The notes under the pieces are model-generated. The model ran no database searches and was not told where the DNA came from. It saw only the letters and a program-made list of their open reading frames with translations. A stretch of DNA of 52,574 nt from a virus, in IMG/VR virus record IMGVR_UViG_3300043446_003894, positions 1 to 52,574 of that record; one strand, 5' to 3'. Positions 1-7,674 of this stretch are shown one piece after another (within the stretch, counting starts at the first letter, position 1; each line of letters opens with the position of its first letter). A program made the translations under genes and the position numbers.

Positions 1-218
1 GGAGCATTACCTTGCGTTTGAGCGCCGTTGGTGTAGATCGACACCGTCGCGTTCGCAGCAGAAGCCGTGGTGTTGGCGCAGACAATCTGGTTGATCTTGT
101 AGACCTTGCCAGATGAAGCAGTGTTGGCCAACAGAACGACAGCAGTGGTTCCGGTCGGGGTGTAATAGGTCGTCGTGCCGTAGATGGTTGTTACAGCGAC
201 GATGTTAGGGTTTGCCAT
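1..218 (-). CDS. Small structural-type protein, 3' end cut by the window
   Basis: This leftward gene starts at ATG 218 and runs off position 1, with 72 whole codons visible and no stop. The protein begins MANPNIVAVTTIYG and is rich in T, A, V and N, like small beta-rich phage head or tail proteins. Its ATG overlaps the stop of the HNH gene (TAATG), so it is translationally coupled to it. It has no catalytic motif. If the window ends were joined, the reading frame would continue into unrelated, proline- and arginine-rich sequence, so the real gene most likely continues outside the window. The virion role is inferred from composition and position only. Confidence 0.7.
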   Translation of the reverse strand, partial: MANPNIVAVTTIYGTTTYYTPTGTTAVVLLANTASSGKVYKINQIVCANTTASAANATVSIYTNGAQTQGNA

Positions 219-718
219 TATTTGCTCCCGAGATATTCGATTGCTTTGTTAAGCAGGGTTACATCTTCTTTAAAAGACCCAAGCGCCACATTGCAACCGT
301 GACACAGCAGTCCACGCACTTTACCTGTTCCATGATGATGGTCAACATGGAGTCCACGCTTCGTCTTCGGCGCAGTATTACAAATCGCACACTTCCCATC
401 TTGGGCAGCGTGCATTTGTTTGAACTCACCTACAGTAATTCCATACTTGTACGCTCTAGACGCCTGACGATCCAATGCCGGCTTTTCGTGCCACCGTTGA
501 ATGGATTTTTTCTTGCAGCACTCACGACAATGTTTGTTTGTGCGACGACCTTTTTTATCAACATAAAAGTTGGCAATGTTAGATTCGCCACACCCCGGAC
601 AGCAGGGAGACTTTTGTATTGATTTGCCATGATTGGCACGATAAAAAGGATCGGCCCAACGAGCCTTTGCAGCTTCGCTGTATCTTTGTCTACGCTCATC
701 AGGCCATGCAGTATTCAT
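218..718 (-). CDS. Endonuclease VII-type HNH nuclease, probably homing
   Basis: This 166-aa protein probably cuts DNA through a zinc-stabilised HNH fold of the recombination endonuclease VII family. Residues 10-32 (RQRYSEAAKARWADPFYR) look like a NUMOD-type DNA-binding helix. A first zinc knuckle is formed by C40/C43 and C64/C67. The HNH core has C110-x2-C113, HVDHHHG at 124-130, and C139-x2-C142 followed by N143. I chose ATG 718, not the longer frame to 799, because the extension overlaps the upstream fibre gene and reads as antisense. The gene sits in the 14-bp gap behind a fibre gene and overlaps the next ATG, typical of a free-standing homing gene inserted among virion genes. A resolvase role in packaging is the alternative. 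Confidence 0.85.
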   Translation of the reverse strand: MNTAWPDERRQRYSEAAKARWADPFYRANHGKSIQKSPCCPGCGESNIANFYVDKKGRRTNKHCRECCKKKSIQRWHEKPALDRQASRAYKYGITVGEFKQMHAAQDGKCAICNTAPKTKRGLHVDHHHGTGKVRGLLCHGCNVALGSFKEDVTLLNKAIEYLGSK

Positions 719-732
719 ATAGAATCCAAAAA

Positions 733-1389
733 TCAGAAGCCGAAAATCATCGCCATTGCGATGGATTTGCCGGTTGTGATGCCGGAGGATGTCTGCCAAG
801 TTGGGGCGGATGTGCCATTGCTGGTCAGCACCTGCCCCGCCGTGCCTGCTGCCGTTGTCGCCAATGCCGTAGTTGTTGAAGCATAGGTGATCCCGTACTG
901 CGTAAAGGCACTCGACTGTCCAGTGCCGCCTGCAGTGTTTGGCAGCGTGCCAGTGGTCAGCGCACTGGTCGATGTGGCGTACATTGCACCACCAGAGGTG
1001 AACGATGTTAAAGCCGTTCCGCCACTAGCAGTTGGCAGTGTGCCGGTGGTCAATGCACTCGTTGATGTGGCATACATCGCACCACCAGAGGTGAACGATG
1101 TCAGGTTCGTTCCGCCGTTCGCGGTGGCCAGCGTTCCTGCGAGGGTAATCGCACCGGAGGTCGCAGAACTTGGCGTGAATCCAGTCGTGCCGGCAGAGAA
1201 GGTGGTGACAGGCGTCGAGGTGGCGTTTGATGCCAGCAACCGAACCGTGCCGCCGCTGTCCTTGTAATACAGCTTGCCGTCGTTGGTGTTGATCGCCAGT
1301 TCGCCTGCCACAAGGTTTGCAGCAAGCGGTACAGCAGAGCCAGTCGTGCTGTAGTAAAGCTGAATGGGCGTGTATCCAGTAGCAGCCAT
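733..1389 (-). CDS. Tail fibre-like protein with two 31-residue repeats
   Basis: This 218-aa protein opens with a virion-attachment-like segment (AANLVAGELAINTNDGKLYY, residues 23-42), common in phage fibre proteins. Residues 92-122 and 123-153 are two near-identical repeats built around SGGAMYATSTSALTTG, each starting GGT. The C-terminus GITTGKSIAMAMIFGF resembles ends of other phage fibre proteins. The start is ATG 1389, overlapping the stop of the upstream 688-aa fibre gene (ATGA); the longer frame to 1443 is unlikely. A segment near residues 63-92 (FSAGTTGFTPS) is shared with the 688-aa protein, so the two probably belong to one adhesin complex. Receptor binding is inferred. Confidence 0.75.
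   Translation of the reverse strand: MAATGYTPIQLYYSTTGSAVPLAANLVAGELAINTNDGKLYYKDSGGTVRLLASNATSTPVTTFSAGTTGFTPSSATSGAITLAGTLATANGGTNLTSFTSGGAMYATSTSALTTGTLPTASGGTALTSFTSGGAMYATSTSALTTGTLPNTAGGTGQSSAFTQYGITYASTTTALATTAAGTAGQVLTSNGTSAPTWQTSSGITTGKSIAMAMIFGF
931..1116 (-). repeat. Two tandem 93-bp in-frame repeats in a fibre gene
   Basis: Two adjacent 93-bp units encode residues 92-122 and 123-153 of the fibre-like protein. They differ at a few bases, mostly synonymous, and change NLTS to ALTS and PTAS to PNTA. Such repeats can expand or contract by slipped pairing or recombination and so change fibre length. Confidence 0.85.
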
Positions 1390-3455
1390 CAGAAAGTACC
1401 TCCAGAGATTCCGCCAGTGATCGCCCCGGTGGAAGGATTGCAAGTTATCGAAGAGTTTACCAACTGCCCCAAGTTGCCGGTAGTGGCGCTGACGAAAGTC
1501 AGGTAATTCGTTGCATTCGTTGAGTTCGCGGTGATCGCCGTATTGGTGGCGTTCGTGGCCGTGGTTGCAGTGGTCGCAGACCCGACAGATAGCGTGGATT
1601 GCGCGACATACTGGGGAGCCGTGCCGCTCGAGGTCAGGACATAGTTGGTCGTGCCAATCGCCAGCTTGGACAGCGTGGTTGAGCCAGAAGCATAGAGCAG
1701 GTCACCCGTGGAATACGAGGTGATGTTCGTTCCGCCAGAGGCCACCGGAACCGTGTTCAGCGAGATGACCGTACCGGAAACTTGAATCGGCGAGGTTCCC
1801 GTGTACACCTGCGAGGTACTGAACTGGGCAAAAGTGATCGCGGTCGTGCCAAAGGTGATTGTGCCCACCGTTGTGCATACCCACGAAGACCCCTTGTTGA
1901 CCGTGCCGTTCTGCACGAAGAAGTAATCGTTCTGCGACAGATCGCCAGATCCCGGACCGTAGCTGTCGGTGTCGGTGGAACGAGTCAGTACTGTGCCGCC
2001 GGTCGCCCAAGTGTAGACACCGTTGTACGCCTGATTGCTCTCATCCTTGACCAAAATCCGATCGGTGTTGGACAGGCTATAGCCGTCCAGCGTGGTCAGG
2101 GCAACCGATAGGGTAAGGGTGGCGCCGACGCCTGCCGTGCCGTTGTTGTAAGTGACTGTGCCGCCGGTAATTGATGCAAGGGTTCCGGTGGTCGCCGCCT
2201 GCACCGGATCGTGGTAATACAACCCAGTGGAGACCAATCCGTCCACATACTGCTTGGTGGTCAACTGCAGGGCGGTAGTTGGGTCGGTGGTTACCGCCAC
2301 TGAGGTCAATCCACCCAGCGTCAGGCTGCTTGATCCCAGCGAGATCGCAGTGGTTCCAATCGTCACCGAACTGTTGGCCAACCCCGCATTCGGGATGGTG
2401 GTGGATGCCGTCATGGCGCCCGTGCCGTTGCCGTACACATAGCCGGTCAGTGTGGCTGCCCCGGTTCCGCCGTTGGCTGGATTCAGCGTACCCGCCAGCG
2501 TCACAGCGCCGGTGGTTGCCGTGCTAGGCGTAAACCCGGTGGTTCCGGCCGAGAACGAAGTCACCAACGAGCTGTTGCTGCTGGCAGCAGTGATCTGGCC
2601 CTGCGCGTTCACCGTGATGTCGGCGGCTGTGTACGAGCCTGCCGTCACGCCGGTGTTGGCAATTGAGATCGTGCCAGTAGAGACAATCGGACCGCCAGTT
2701 AAACCAGTGCCGGTTGCAATTGAGGTGACGCCAGAGCCGGCCGCCAAGGAAGTCCAAGACCCCGACAGATATGCCTCAAGCAGGCCAGTGTCGGTGTTGT
2801 ACCGGAACAGGCCGTTGTAGGCAGACACGGGCCGCGCAGCCGTTCCGCCGGCCGGCAGACCTACGCCACCCGTTCCCGGCAGCACCGGGTTGGACGCAAT
2901 CGCAAAGGTCGGGTTGCCGCCGGTTCCATCTCCGCCGGTGACCGTGATCTGATCAGTCGTTCCGGTCAGAGTGACGGCGCTTACCGTGCCGTTGTTGGGT
3001 AGGCACAGGAAGCCAGAGCCAGTCAGCCCAGCCAAGGAAGAGGGAAGGCCTGTCATGGCCAGCGTCGGGTCGCCCGATACGCCGCTTCCGTTGGTAATGC
3101 TCAATCCGCTGCCGCTGACCGCGATAGAACGGGCTGTGACGCTGCCGGAGCCGGTCTTGGCTACCAACCCATTCCCGGCGGCTTCCAGCGAGCCAGAGGC
3201 CCCATTTAGCGTGATCTGGAGCGTGGATTGCGCCCCGCCGTCCACAAGCCCGACGCCAGTGCCGCCAGACAGCGCCCGGCTGTTGGGGAGCGTCGGCTCC
3301 TGATTCAGCGTCAGGAAGGTCTGAGTCTGGCTCGGCGAAGCAGCAATCGCACCGGTTGTGGTCTGTACCGTGACCCCGTTTTGGACAATCGGAACCGATT
3401 CGGTTCCGGTAATTGCCCCGGCCTGTGGAAGCTGCGTAATTTGTACGTTTGCCAT
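1389..3455 (-). CDS. Large tail fibre / adhesin-like protein
   Basis: This 688-aa protein is low in charge and rich in T, G, S and A, as in beta-helical or beta-prism phage fibres. Residues 1-40 (MANVQITQLPQAGAITGTES then VPIVQ) form an anchor-like domain that is clearly paralogous to the start of the 194-aa protein at 5403-5987. The middle holds GGTG-containing repeat segments, including FSAGTTGFTPSTATTG, which recurs in the downstream fibre protein. A segment near residues 390-540 (TTKQYVDGL, YYHDPVQAATTG) resembles modules of other phage tail fibres. The gene starts one base before the end of the 113-aa gene and its stop overlaps the next ATG. Fibre function is inferred from composition, repeats and position. 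Confidence 0.8.
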   Translation of the reverse strand: MANVQITQLPQAGAITGTESVPIVQNGVTVQTTTGAIAASPSQTQTFLTLNQEPTLPNSRALSGGTGVGLVDGGAQSTLQITLNGASGSLEAAGNGLVAKTGSGSVTARSIAVSGSGLSITNGSGVSGDPTLAMTGLPSSLAGLTGSGFLCLPNNGTVSAVTLTGTTDQITVTGGDGTGGNPTFAIASNPVLPGTGGVGLPAGGTAARPVSAYNGLFRYNTDTGLLEAYLSGSWTSLAAGSGVTSIATGTGLTGGPIVSTGTISIANTGVTAGSYTAADITVNAQGQITAASSNSSLVTSFSAGTTGFTPSTATTGAVTLAGTLNPANGGTGAATLTGYVYGNGTGAMTASTTIPNAGLANSSVTIGTTAISLGSSSLTLGGLTSVAVTTDPTTALQLTTKQYVDGLVSTGLYYHDPVQAATTGTLASITGGTVTYNNGTAGVGATLTLSVALTTLDGYSLSNTDRILVKDESNQAYNGVYTWATGGTVLTRSTDTDSYGPGSGDLSQNDYFFVQNGTVNKGSSWVCTTVGTITFGTTAITFAQFSTSQVYTGTSPIQVSGTVISLNTVPVASGGTNITSYSTGDLLYASGSTTLSKLAIGTTNYVLTSSGTAPQYVAQSTLSVGSATTATTATNATNTAITANSTNATNYLTFVSATTGNLGQLVNSSITCNPSTGAITGGISGGTF
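3393..3405. repeat. 13-bp inverted repeat AACCGATTCGGTT, copy 1
   Basis: AACCGA-T-TCGGTT is a perfect 6-bp inverted repeat around one base. This copy lies inside the 688-aa fibre gene, where it encodes part of GTESV. Four more exact copies exist in the window. Confidence 0.7.
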
Positions 3456-3796
3456 TATGGACTCGGACTCAAGGTGTCAAGATTGCCGTTATTTTCCGGC
3501 GTCTGAGTGTTCTGCTCCGGCGACAACGCATAGTTGCCGTACCCACCGGTGACAATTGCATCTGGATCTACCGCAACGCTCACATCCGGCCGCGGGAAGC
3601 GCAAATTGATGCGCTCAGTTTTGCGTGCAGGCAAGCGATACGGGTCAAATTGGTCTTTGCATCCCTGATCACAAACACGCAAGCCCGGGAAATTCGGGTC
3701 CGATTGCAACGACACAAAGGTGCGCTTCATCTGGCAGCGATCGCAAATTGCGATTGCTACCGATGTCAGCCCAGAGGTGTCAAGGAATCGTGGCAT
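3455..3796 (-). CDS. Small zinc-ribbon-like phage protein
   Basis: This 113-aa protein has C18-x2-C21 (ICDRC) and C42-x3-C46 (VCDQGC), spaced like a zinc ribbon, followed by an RLPARKTERINLR segment and a Pro/Asn-rich tail. The family is not known to me by name. The gene is coupled on both sides: its ATG overlaps the stop of the 357-aa gene and its stop touches the ATG of the 688-aa fibre gene. Position suggests a structural or assembly role in the head/tail module. A regulatory DNA-binding role cannot be excluded, though the ribbon is short. Confidence 0.75.
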   Translation of the reverse strand: MPRFLDTSGLTSVAIAICDRCQMKRTFVSLQSDPNFPGLRVCDQGCKDQFDPYRLPARKTERINLRFPRPDVSVAVDPDAIVTGGYGNYALSPEQNTQTPENNGNLDTLSPSP

Positions 3797-4869
3797 CAGC
3801 GTGTGTATACAGAAATGTTCGGGGCGAAGTAAATCGGGCTCTTGTCTCTTTCTTCTTGCTCTGCTTCAAACAGATATTTTTCTGCCATTTTTTCCAAATA
3901 ACCGATTCTATCTGTTGCTACTTGAGGCAGTTCCATCGACATGCGGTGCGAAAGCATCATCACCACAGCCTCATACCAGCGCTGCGGGACCTCTAGTTCG
4001 TCAGTCAACGCCCCCACATCCATGATTTGGCGCGAGTACCAGACCGTCATCTGGATGAACGGGTCGCTTGGGGTCGGCCACAGATACATCGTGGGTTGCG
4101 GAATCGTGCGGTCAAACCAGAACTGATATGGCTGGTTGGCCGTGAAATTCTTGTTCGGCAGGTTCGTGTAGTCATCGCGGTTCAGGCGTGACATCTGAAT
4201 CTCGCGGCTGTTGTTTCCAATGTACAACTCACGCAGCGCCAAGGTTGTGCCGTTGTAGGCGCGCACCCGGTAATAGGTCACGCTCTGGCCCGGATCAATG
4301 TCCGTCCAAATCCAGTCATTGTCCGTTACCGTGATCTGGCCAAGGTCATCCAGCGTATTCCACGTCACGTTATCGGTCGAATACTCAAAGGTGACCGACC
4401 AGACAGCGGTTCCGCCACCAGAAACGTACGGCAATATGCCGATTGAACCAGCGTAAATGGGATTGTTCGTGCCATAGAAAACGGAAATATTTCCGTTTGC
4501 GCTGGTCTGCTGGCAATAGGTATCAACATCAGAATCGTAGACGTTTGCCACCACACCGCCGGCCGAGGACGTGTAATCCCCTGTGGGGCGGTTCATGGTT
4601 CGATACAAAACGTTCAGCACATCAATACACCCCAACGGCATGGTGTAGATGTATTTGTCCGCCTGCAGACCAAAAACCTTCTTGCTAATCGCCCAGTAAT
4701 TGATGCCTTTGTTGGCTAAATGCGACAGCAAAAAAAACAAGGACTGCCGCGCAGACAGCAATTGCTCGGAGGTCAACTCTTCGGCTAATTTGCCGCAACG
4801 ACGTGCGCCATGATCAATCAGCGTTTGAACGTTGATGACGGTTGTGCCGACGGTTCCTGAATAAGCCAT
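3796..4869 (-). CDS. Virion structural protein, possible tail adaptor type
   Basis: This 357-aa protein has a helical N-terminus (VQTLIDHGARRCGKLAEELT), a beta-rich middle (residues about 110-220) and a helical C-terminus containing VPQRWYEAVVMMLSHRMSME and a YLEKMAEKYLFEAEQEERDK segment. The N- and C-terminal helices resemble head-completion or adaptor proteins of podoviruses, while the central part looks like an inserted beta-sandwich. I do not recognise a precise family. It lies between a DUF6321-like gene and a zinc-ribbon gene in a run of overlapping structural genes, so a virion role is likely. A second adaptor candidate lies at 46683-47318. Confidence 0.75.
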   Translation of the reverse strand: MAYSGTVGTTVINVQTLIDHGARRCGKLAEELTSEQLLSARQSLFFLLSHLANKGINYWAISKKVFGLQADKYIYTMPLGCIDVLNVLYRTMNRPTGDYTSSAGGVVANVYDSDVDTYCQQTSANGNISVFYGTNNPIYAGSIGILPYVSGGGTAVWSVTFEYSTDNVTWNTLDDLGQITVTDNDWIWTDIDPGQSVTYYRVRAYNGTTLALRELYIGNNSREIQMSRLNRDDYTNLPNKNFTANQPYQFWFDRTIPQPTMYLWPTPSDPFIQMTVWYSRQIMDVGALTDELEVPQRWYEAVVMMLSHRMSMELPQVATDRIGYLEKMAEKYLFEAEQEERDKSPIYFAPNISVYTR

Positions 4870-4878
4870 GTCTTTCCC

Positions 4879-5403
4879 TTACCATCCCGGGCATTTCCAG
4901 CGTTTTAACGATGCCTTCGCCCTCGGCGCGTCACCTTTTGAGTGCTCCACCACGCCCGACATCCGGGCGCAGAATGAATCTTTCCTGCTACCACCCTGTG
5001 GCTGCGGAGCCTTCAGATGGCTACCAGTCTCTCGATTGTACTTCGCACGACCCTTGGCTGTCAGCCCAGCGCCGCGCTCAACAGACAGCTTCTCGCCACG
5101 ACCTACTGCCAGTGACGGGCCGCCCTCTTTCATCTTGGCCGTCTTAGCCGACTCACGGAACGCCTCTGCGGTCGGAGCGCCCGGGCTGCCCGGCTTTCTC
5201 ATCTTCTCGCCAGAGCCACGGGCAATCCGCTCCTGCTTGGCGTGGATGTTGGCATACAGCCCACCGCCTGCAGCCTTTTTAGGCGCACGACGCTGCACAT
5301 CATAGGCAATCGCCACCGCCTGCTTCTGAGGCTTGCCAGCGGCAATCTCGGCCCTGATGTTGGACTTGAACGCCTTTTCTGACTTGGATTTGATCAGCGG
5401 CAT
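4879..5403 (-). CDS. Basic phage protein with DUF6321-like C-terminus
   Basis: This 174-aa, strongly basic protein starts MPLIKSKSEKAFKSNIRAEI and continues with GKPQKQAVAIAYDVQ, a segment often seen in environmental phages. The C-terminal third (AKYNRETGSHLKAPQPQGG, then SFCARMSGV and a terminal RAKASLKRWKCPGW) matches what I recall of DUF6321, a family of unknown role in marine and freshwater phages. An AAGGGLYANIHAKQERI segment and a KEGG motif tie it to the K-x-G-G motif seen in other virion proteins here. Its high charge suggests nucleic-acid or capsid binding. Function unknown; the family name is from memory. Confidence 0.75.
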   Translation of the reverse strand: MPLIKSKSEKAFKSNIRAEIAAGKPQKQAVAIAYDVQRRAPKKAAGGGLYANIHAKQERIARGSGEKMRKPGSPGAPTAEAFRESAKTAKMKEGGPSLAVGRGEKLSVERGAGLTAKGRAKYNRETGSHLKAPQPQGGSRKDSFCARMSGVVEHSKGDAPRAKASLKRWKCPGW

Positions 5404-5987
5404 TACGCCACCTGTTGCATCGTAGCAATAACGGACGGAATTGCCGGATATGCGGGAGACGCGCTTGAGGGCAACTGCTCAAGAGTCATCGTTGCAATTG
5501 TGGGAAGCCAAATAATCTCGGCGTAATCGTTGGCATTCATGTCGAGGAAGATATTCCATGAAGCAACCATGTATCCGTAGATGCTGGCGCTTTTTCTTGC
5601 TGGAACTGTGATTTGTGTTGCCGAAGCTGCAACATCAACGCCATTGATGCGGAACCAAATAGTTGCATCATGTTGCGCGTTTTCTATGTTGCGAAGCTGT
5701 GCGCTGAATTGAAGGTTGTATATGCCATCACTTGGAACAACAAGCTGGGAGTCATTGGCCAACGTTATTCCGTCAGCAATGTCTGTCGAAGTAAAAGTCA
5801 TTGCTGTGCCAGACGACACGCTTCCAGTTTGATCGGCAGAACTACTAAATCCGCCGTATGCAGCACTAAAACTTCTGAGAGTGCTCAAGGTTGCTTTGAC
5901 ATTTGCACCTGATTGCACTAACGGGACAAGTTCTGCGCCAGTCAGCGTTGCCGCTGTTGGCATTGCTGAGATTTTAGTGTCAGCCAT
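5403..5987 (-). CDS. Fibre-like protein with shared anchor and C1q-like jelly roll
   Basis: This 194-aa protein has two parts. Residues 1-40 (MADTKISAMPTAATLTGAEL then VPLVQSGANVKATLS) match the N-terminus of the 688-aa fibre protein. Residues about 60-165 have a pattern like a C1q/TNF trimeric jelly roll: GITLANDSQLVVPSDGIYNL, LQFSAQL, ATIWFRINGVDV and NDYAEIIW. The likely role is a short trimeric head fibre or adhesin knob fixed by the same anchor as the large fibre. Its stop overlaps the ATG of the DUF6321-like gene and its ATG overlaps the stop of the 77-aa gene. The jelly-roll call rests on pattern only. Confidence 0.75.
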   Translation of the reverse strand: MADTKISAMPTAATLTGAELVPLVQSGANVKATLSTLRSFSAAYGGFSSSADQTGSVSSGTAMTFTSTDIADGITLANDSQLVVPSDGIYNLQFSAQLRNIENAQHDATIWFRINGVDVAASATQITVPARKSASIYGYMVASWNIFLDMNANDYAEIIWLPTIATMTLEQLPSSASPAYPAIPSVIATMQQVA

Positions 5988-6220
5988 TAGTTGCTCTCCA
6001 GTTCAATTTTGCTCGAGTCTTCTTGCAAAACATATCCCGATGACTCCATCAGGATGTAATACTTGACGCGCGCTGATCCACCATAGAGATCAACCACGCC
6101 GTTGTCGCCAACATCATCACCCGGCGTCGAACCAACCACGTTCGCAGCGCTCGTATGCAAAGCAAACCCATCGCTGGTATTCGCCTGATCAACTACGCCC
6201 GTGTAGCCAACGTATGGCAT
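5987..6220 (-). CDS. Small virion-module protein, family not recognised
   Basis: This 77-aa acidic protein (MPYVGYTGVVDQANTSDGFA...) ends in VKYYILMESSGYVLQEDSSK and looks beta-rich. It has no cysteine pair, membrane segment or catalytic motif. Both ends overlap neighbouring genes by one to four bases, so it is part of a tightly coupled structural block. A minor capsid or fibre accessory role is inferred from position. Confidence 0.7.
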   Translation of the reverse strand: MPYVGYTGVVDQANTSDGFALHTSAANVVGSTPGDDVGDNGVVDLYGGSARVKYYILMESSGYVLQEDSSKIELESN

Positions 6221-6525
6221 TACGCAATACCAGCCTGAATCAGGTTCATTACAGCCGTGCCGGTCCCAGAATTGACCAACAGTTTGATGCCAGTCACCGG
6301 GAAGGCATAATTGCCGTCTTGATTGTCAGTCTTTGCGGCAATCGTCGGATGACTAAACCAAGTGCTGAAGCCCGAAGCGGGATCATCAAACGTGTGCTGC
6401 ACGGTGTAGTCCACAGTGCCGGTTACCAAAACGCCGAAGCCGACATTAAATGGCGTGGTGTTGGTGTTCATCACCAGAGCGGAACTAGAGCCAGTGCCGG
6501 TCTGCGATACAGTTTGAACTTTCAT
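6220..6525 (-). CDS. Small beta-rich virion protein
   Basis: This 101-aa protein starts MKVQTVSQTGTGSSSALVMN and contains alternating hydrophobic and polar stretches (VGFGVLVTGTVDYTVQHTFD, FPVTGIKLLVNSGTGTAVMN) typical of small beta-sandwich capsid decoration or fibre proteins. It has no cysteine and few charges. It is the first gene after a terminator-like hairpin that separates it from the KKGG-rich gene, so it may have its own promoter or rely on read-through. Function is inferred from composition and neighbours. Confidence 0.7.
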   Translation of the reverse strand: MKVQTVSQTGTGSSSALVMNTNTTPFNVGFGVLVTGTVDYTVQHTFDDPASGFSTWFSHPTIAAKTDNQDGNYAFPVTGIKLLVNSGTGTAVMNLIQAGIA

Positions 6526-6535
6526 GTCTACCCCT

Positions 6536-6570
6536 CAAGAAAAGCAGGGGGCATAGCCCCCCGCTTCTTA
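6536..6570 (-). terminator. Leftward rho-independent terminator-like hairpin
   Basis: On the minus strand a GC-rich stem (GCGGGGGGC pairing with GCCCCCTGC, one bulged or mismatched pair, loop about 3 nt) is followed by TTTTCTT. It overlaps the stop of the KKGG-rich gene and lies just upstream of the 101-aa gene. It probably reduces transcription downstream of the head genes. Confidence 0.7.
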
Positions 6571-7662
6571 ACAGCTACCACCGCGCTTTTTGGCAGGAAC
6601 CACTGTCTTGGATTTAACCATTTCAGTGACCGCCCCCGGGATGCGTTTTGCAGCATCAATCGCCGGCCGAATGTAAGTCATCGGATTCGTGAACTTTTTA
6701 AAATCTTCAACATCTTTCCGATTTTCCGCCTCTTGCGTGGCGTAAGTTTCACGGTAACCTTTTGACTCACGCTCCGATTGGGCATCGCCTCCACCAGCCA
6801 TTTTCTTGCCCTGAAACTTGCTATAGACCTCGTTTGACTGAGCCTTCGCTTGTTTCATTGCAGTGGCATTCTCAGAAGAAAATGCCTTCTGCAGACGGCC
6901 TTCGGCTGGGGTGACTTTGCCACCCTTCTTGAACGTGCCAGACAACTTACTGATCGAAACCGGAGAAGACGGCTTCTTGCGGCCTTGTGGCATCGCGACG
7001 GGGCGACCGCTGTCAACAACTCCCCCCGCCGCGTAGGCTTTTTTTGCGGAACCACCTTTCTTGTAGCCGCCGGCGTTTGACAAAGTCACGCCACCGGTTG
7101 CATACCCACCGCCGTTACCCTTCTTGACGTCGCCAGTCTTGCCAGACGTCTTCGTGGTGCGCTCCGCGGTGTCCATCTTGGTCCCGGTCTTTGCGCCAGC
7201 CTCATTCTTGATGATGCCGTTCGCAGGAACAGCGCCACCCTTCTTGTAGCCACCGCCATTGCCCAAACTCACGCCGCCGGTCTTCAGGTTCAGCTTCGTA
7301 CCCTTGCCGCCTTTGTGCTCCTGAGCGTCGTGCTGCTTGATGGCCTTCTTGATCATGGCCTTGTCCTGCGCCATGTCAGCGTCGCCACCCTCTTTCATCA
7401 TCGGACGGCCCATCATCGCCTTGCGGCGAGCAGCCATCGGAGGACGACCGGGGGCACGAACCGGCGCATTGACTGCCGGGCGACCGATCAGGGCCGGGGT
7501 ATCCGCCATCATGCTCAGAGCGCCACCGCCGTCAGCCATTTTCTTGTGGCCAGCAACAGCTTTACCGCCCTTTTTCATGTTGACGTGACCACCTTTTTTC
7601 AACTTCAGAATAACTGAAGGTTCGGTGGTCTCCATCTTCACCATTGGTTTAAATTGACCCAT
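6568..7662 (-). CDS. Lys/Gly-rich protein with repeated KKGG motifs
   Basis: This 364-aa protein is very basic and of low complexity. It carries many K-K-G-G or related motifs (LKKGGHVNMKKGGKAVAG, GGGYKKGGAVPANG, NAGGYKKGGSAKKAYAAGG, TFKKGGKVTPAEG) and Arg/Pro-rich parts (RAPGRPPMAARRKAMMGRP). It should be largely disordered. Similar K/D-G-G motifs occur in several other virion proteins here, so it may be an internal, DNA-binding or packaged protein. A GGAGAGCAAC leader precedes ATG 7662. It lies directly downstream of a head protein gene and ends in a terminator. Role unknown; capsid-interior DNA binding is only an inference from charge. Confidence 0.75.
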   Translation of the reverse strand: MGQFKPMVKMETTEPSVILKLKKGGHVNMKKGGKAVAGHKKMADGGGALSMMADTPALIGRPAVNAPVRAPGRPPMAARRKAMMGRPMMKEGGDADMAQDKAMIKKAIKQHDAQEHKGGKGTKLNLKTGGVSLGNGGGYKKGGAVPANGIIKNEAGAKTGTKMDTAERTTKTSGKTGDVKKGNGGGYATGGVTLSNAGGYKKGGSAKKAYAAGGVVDSGRPVAMPQGRKKPSSPVSISKLSGTFKKGGKVTPAEGRLQKAFSSENATAMKQAKAQSNEVYSKFQGKKMAGGGDAQSERESKGYRETYATQEAENRKDVEDFKKFTNPMTYIRPAIDAAKRIPGAVTEMVKSKTVVPAKKRGGSC

Positions 7663-7674
7663 GTTGCTCTCCTA

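Noticed and set aside
887-1267. Long plus-strand frames inside the fibre genes (887-1267, 2452-2820, 2971-3303)
   Set aside because: They mirror the repeat-rich minus-strand fibre genes, have V/P-rich low-complexity sequence and no ribosome sites; they are antisense shadows.
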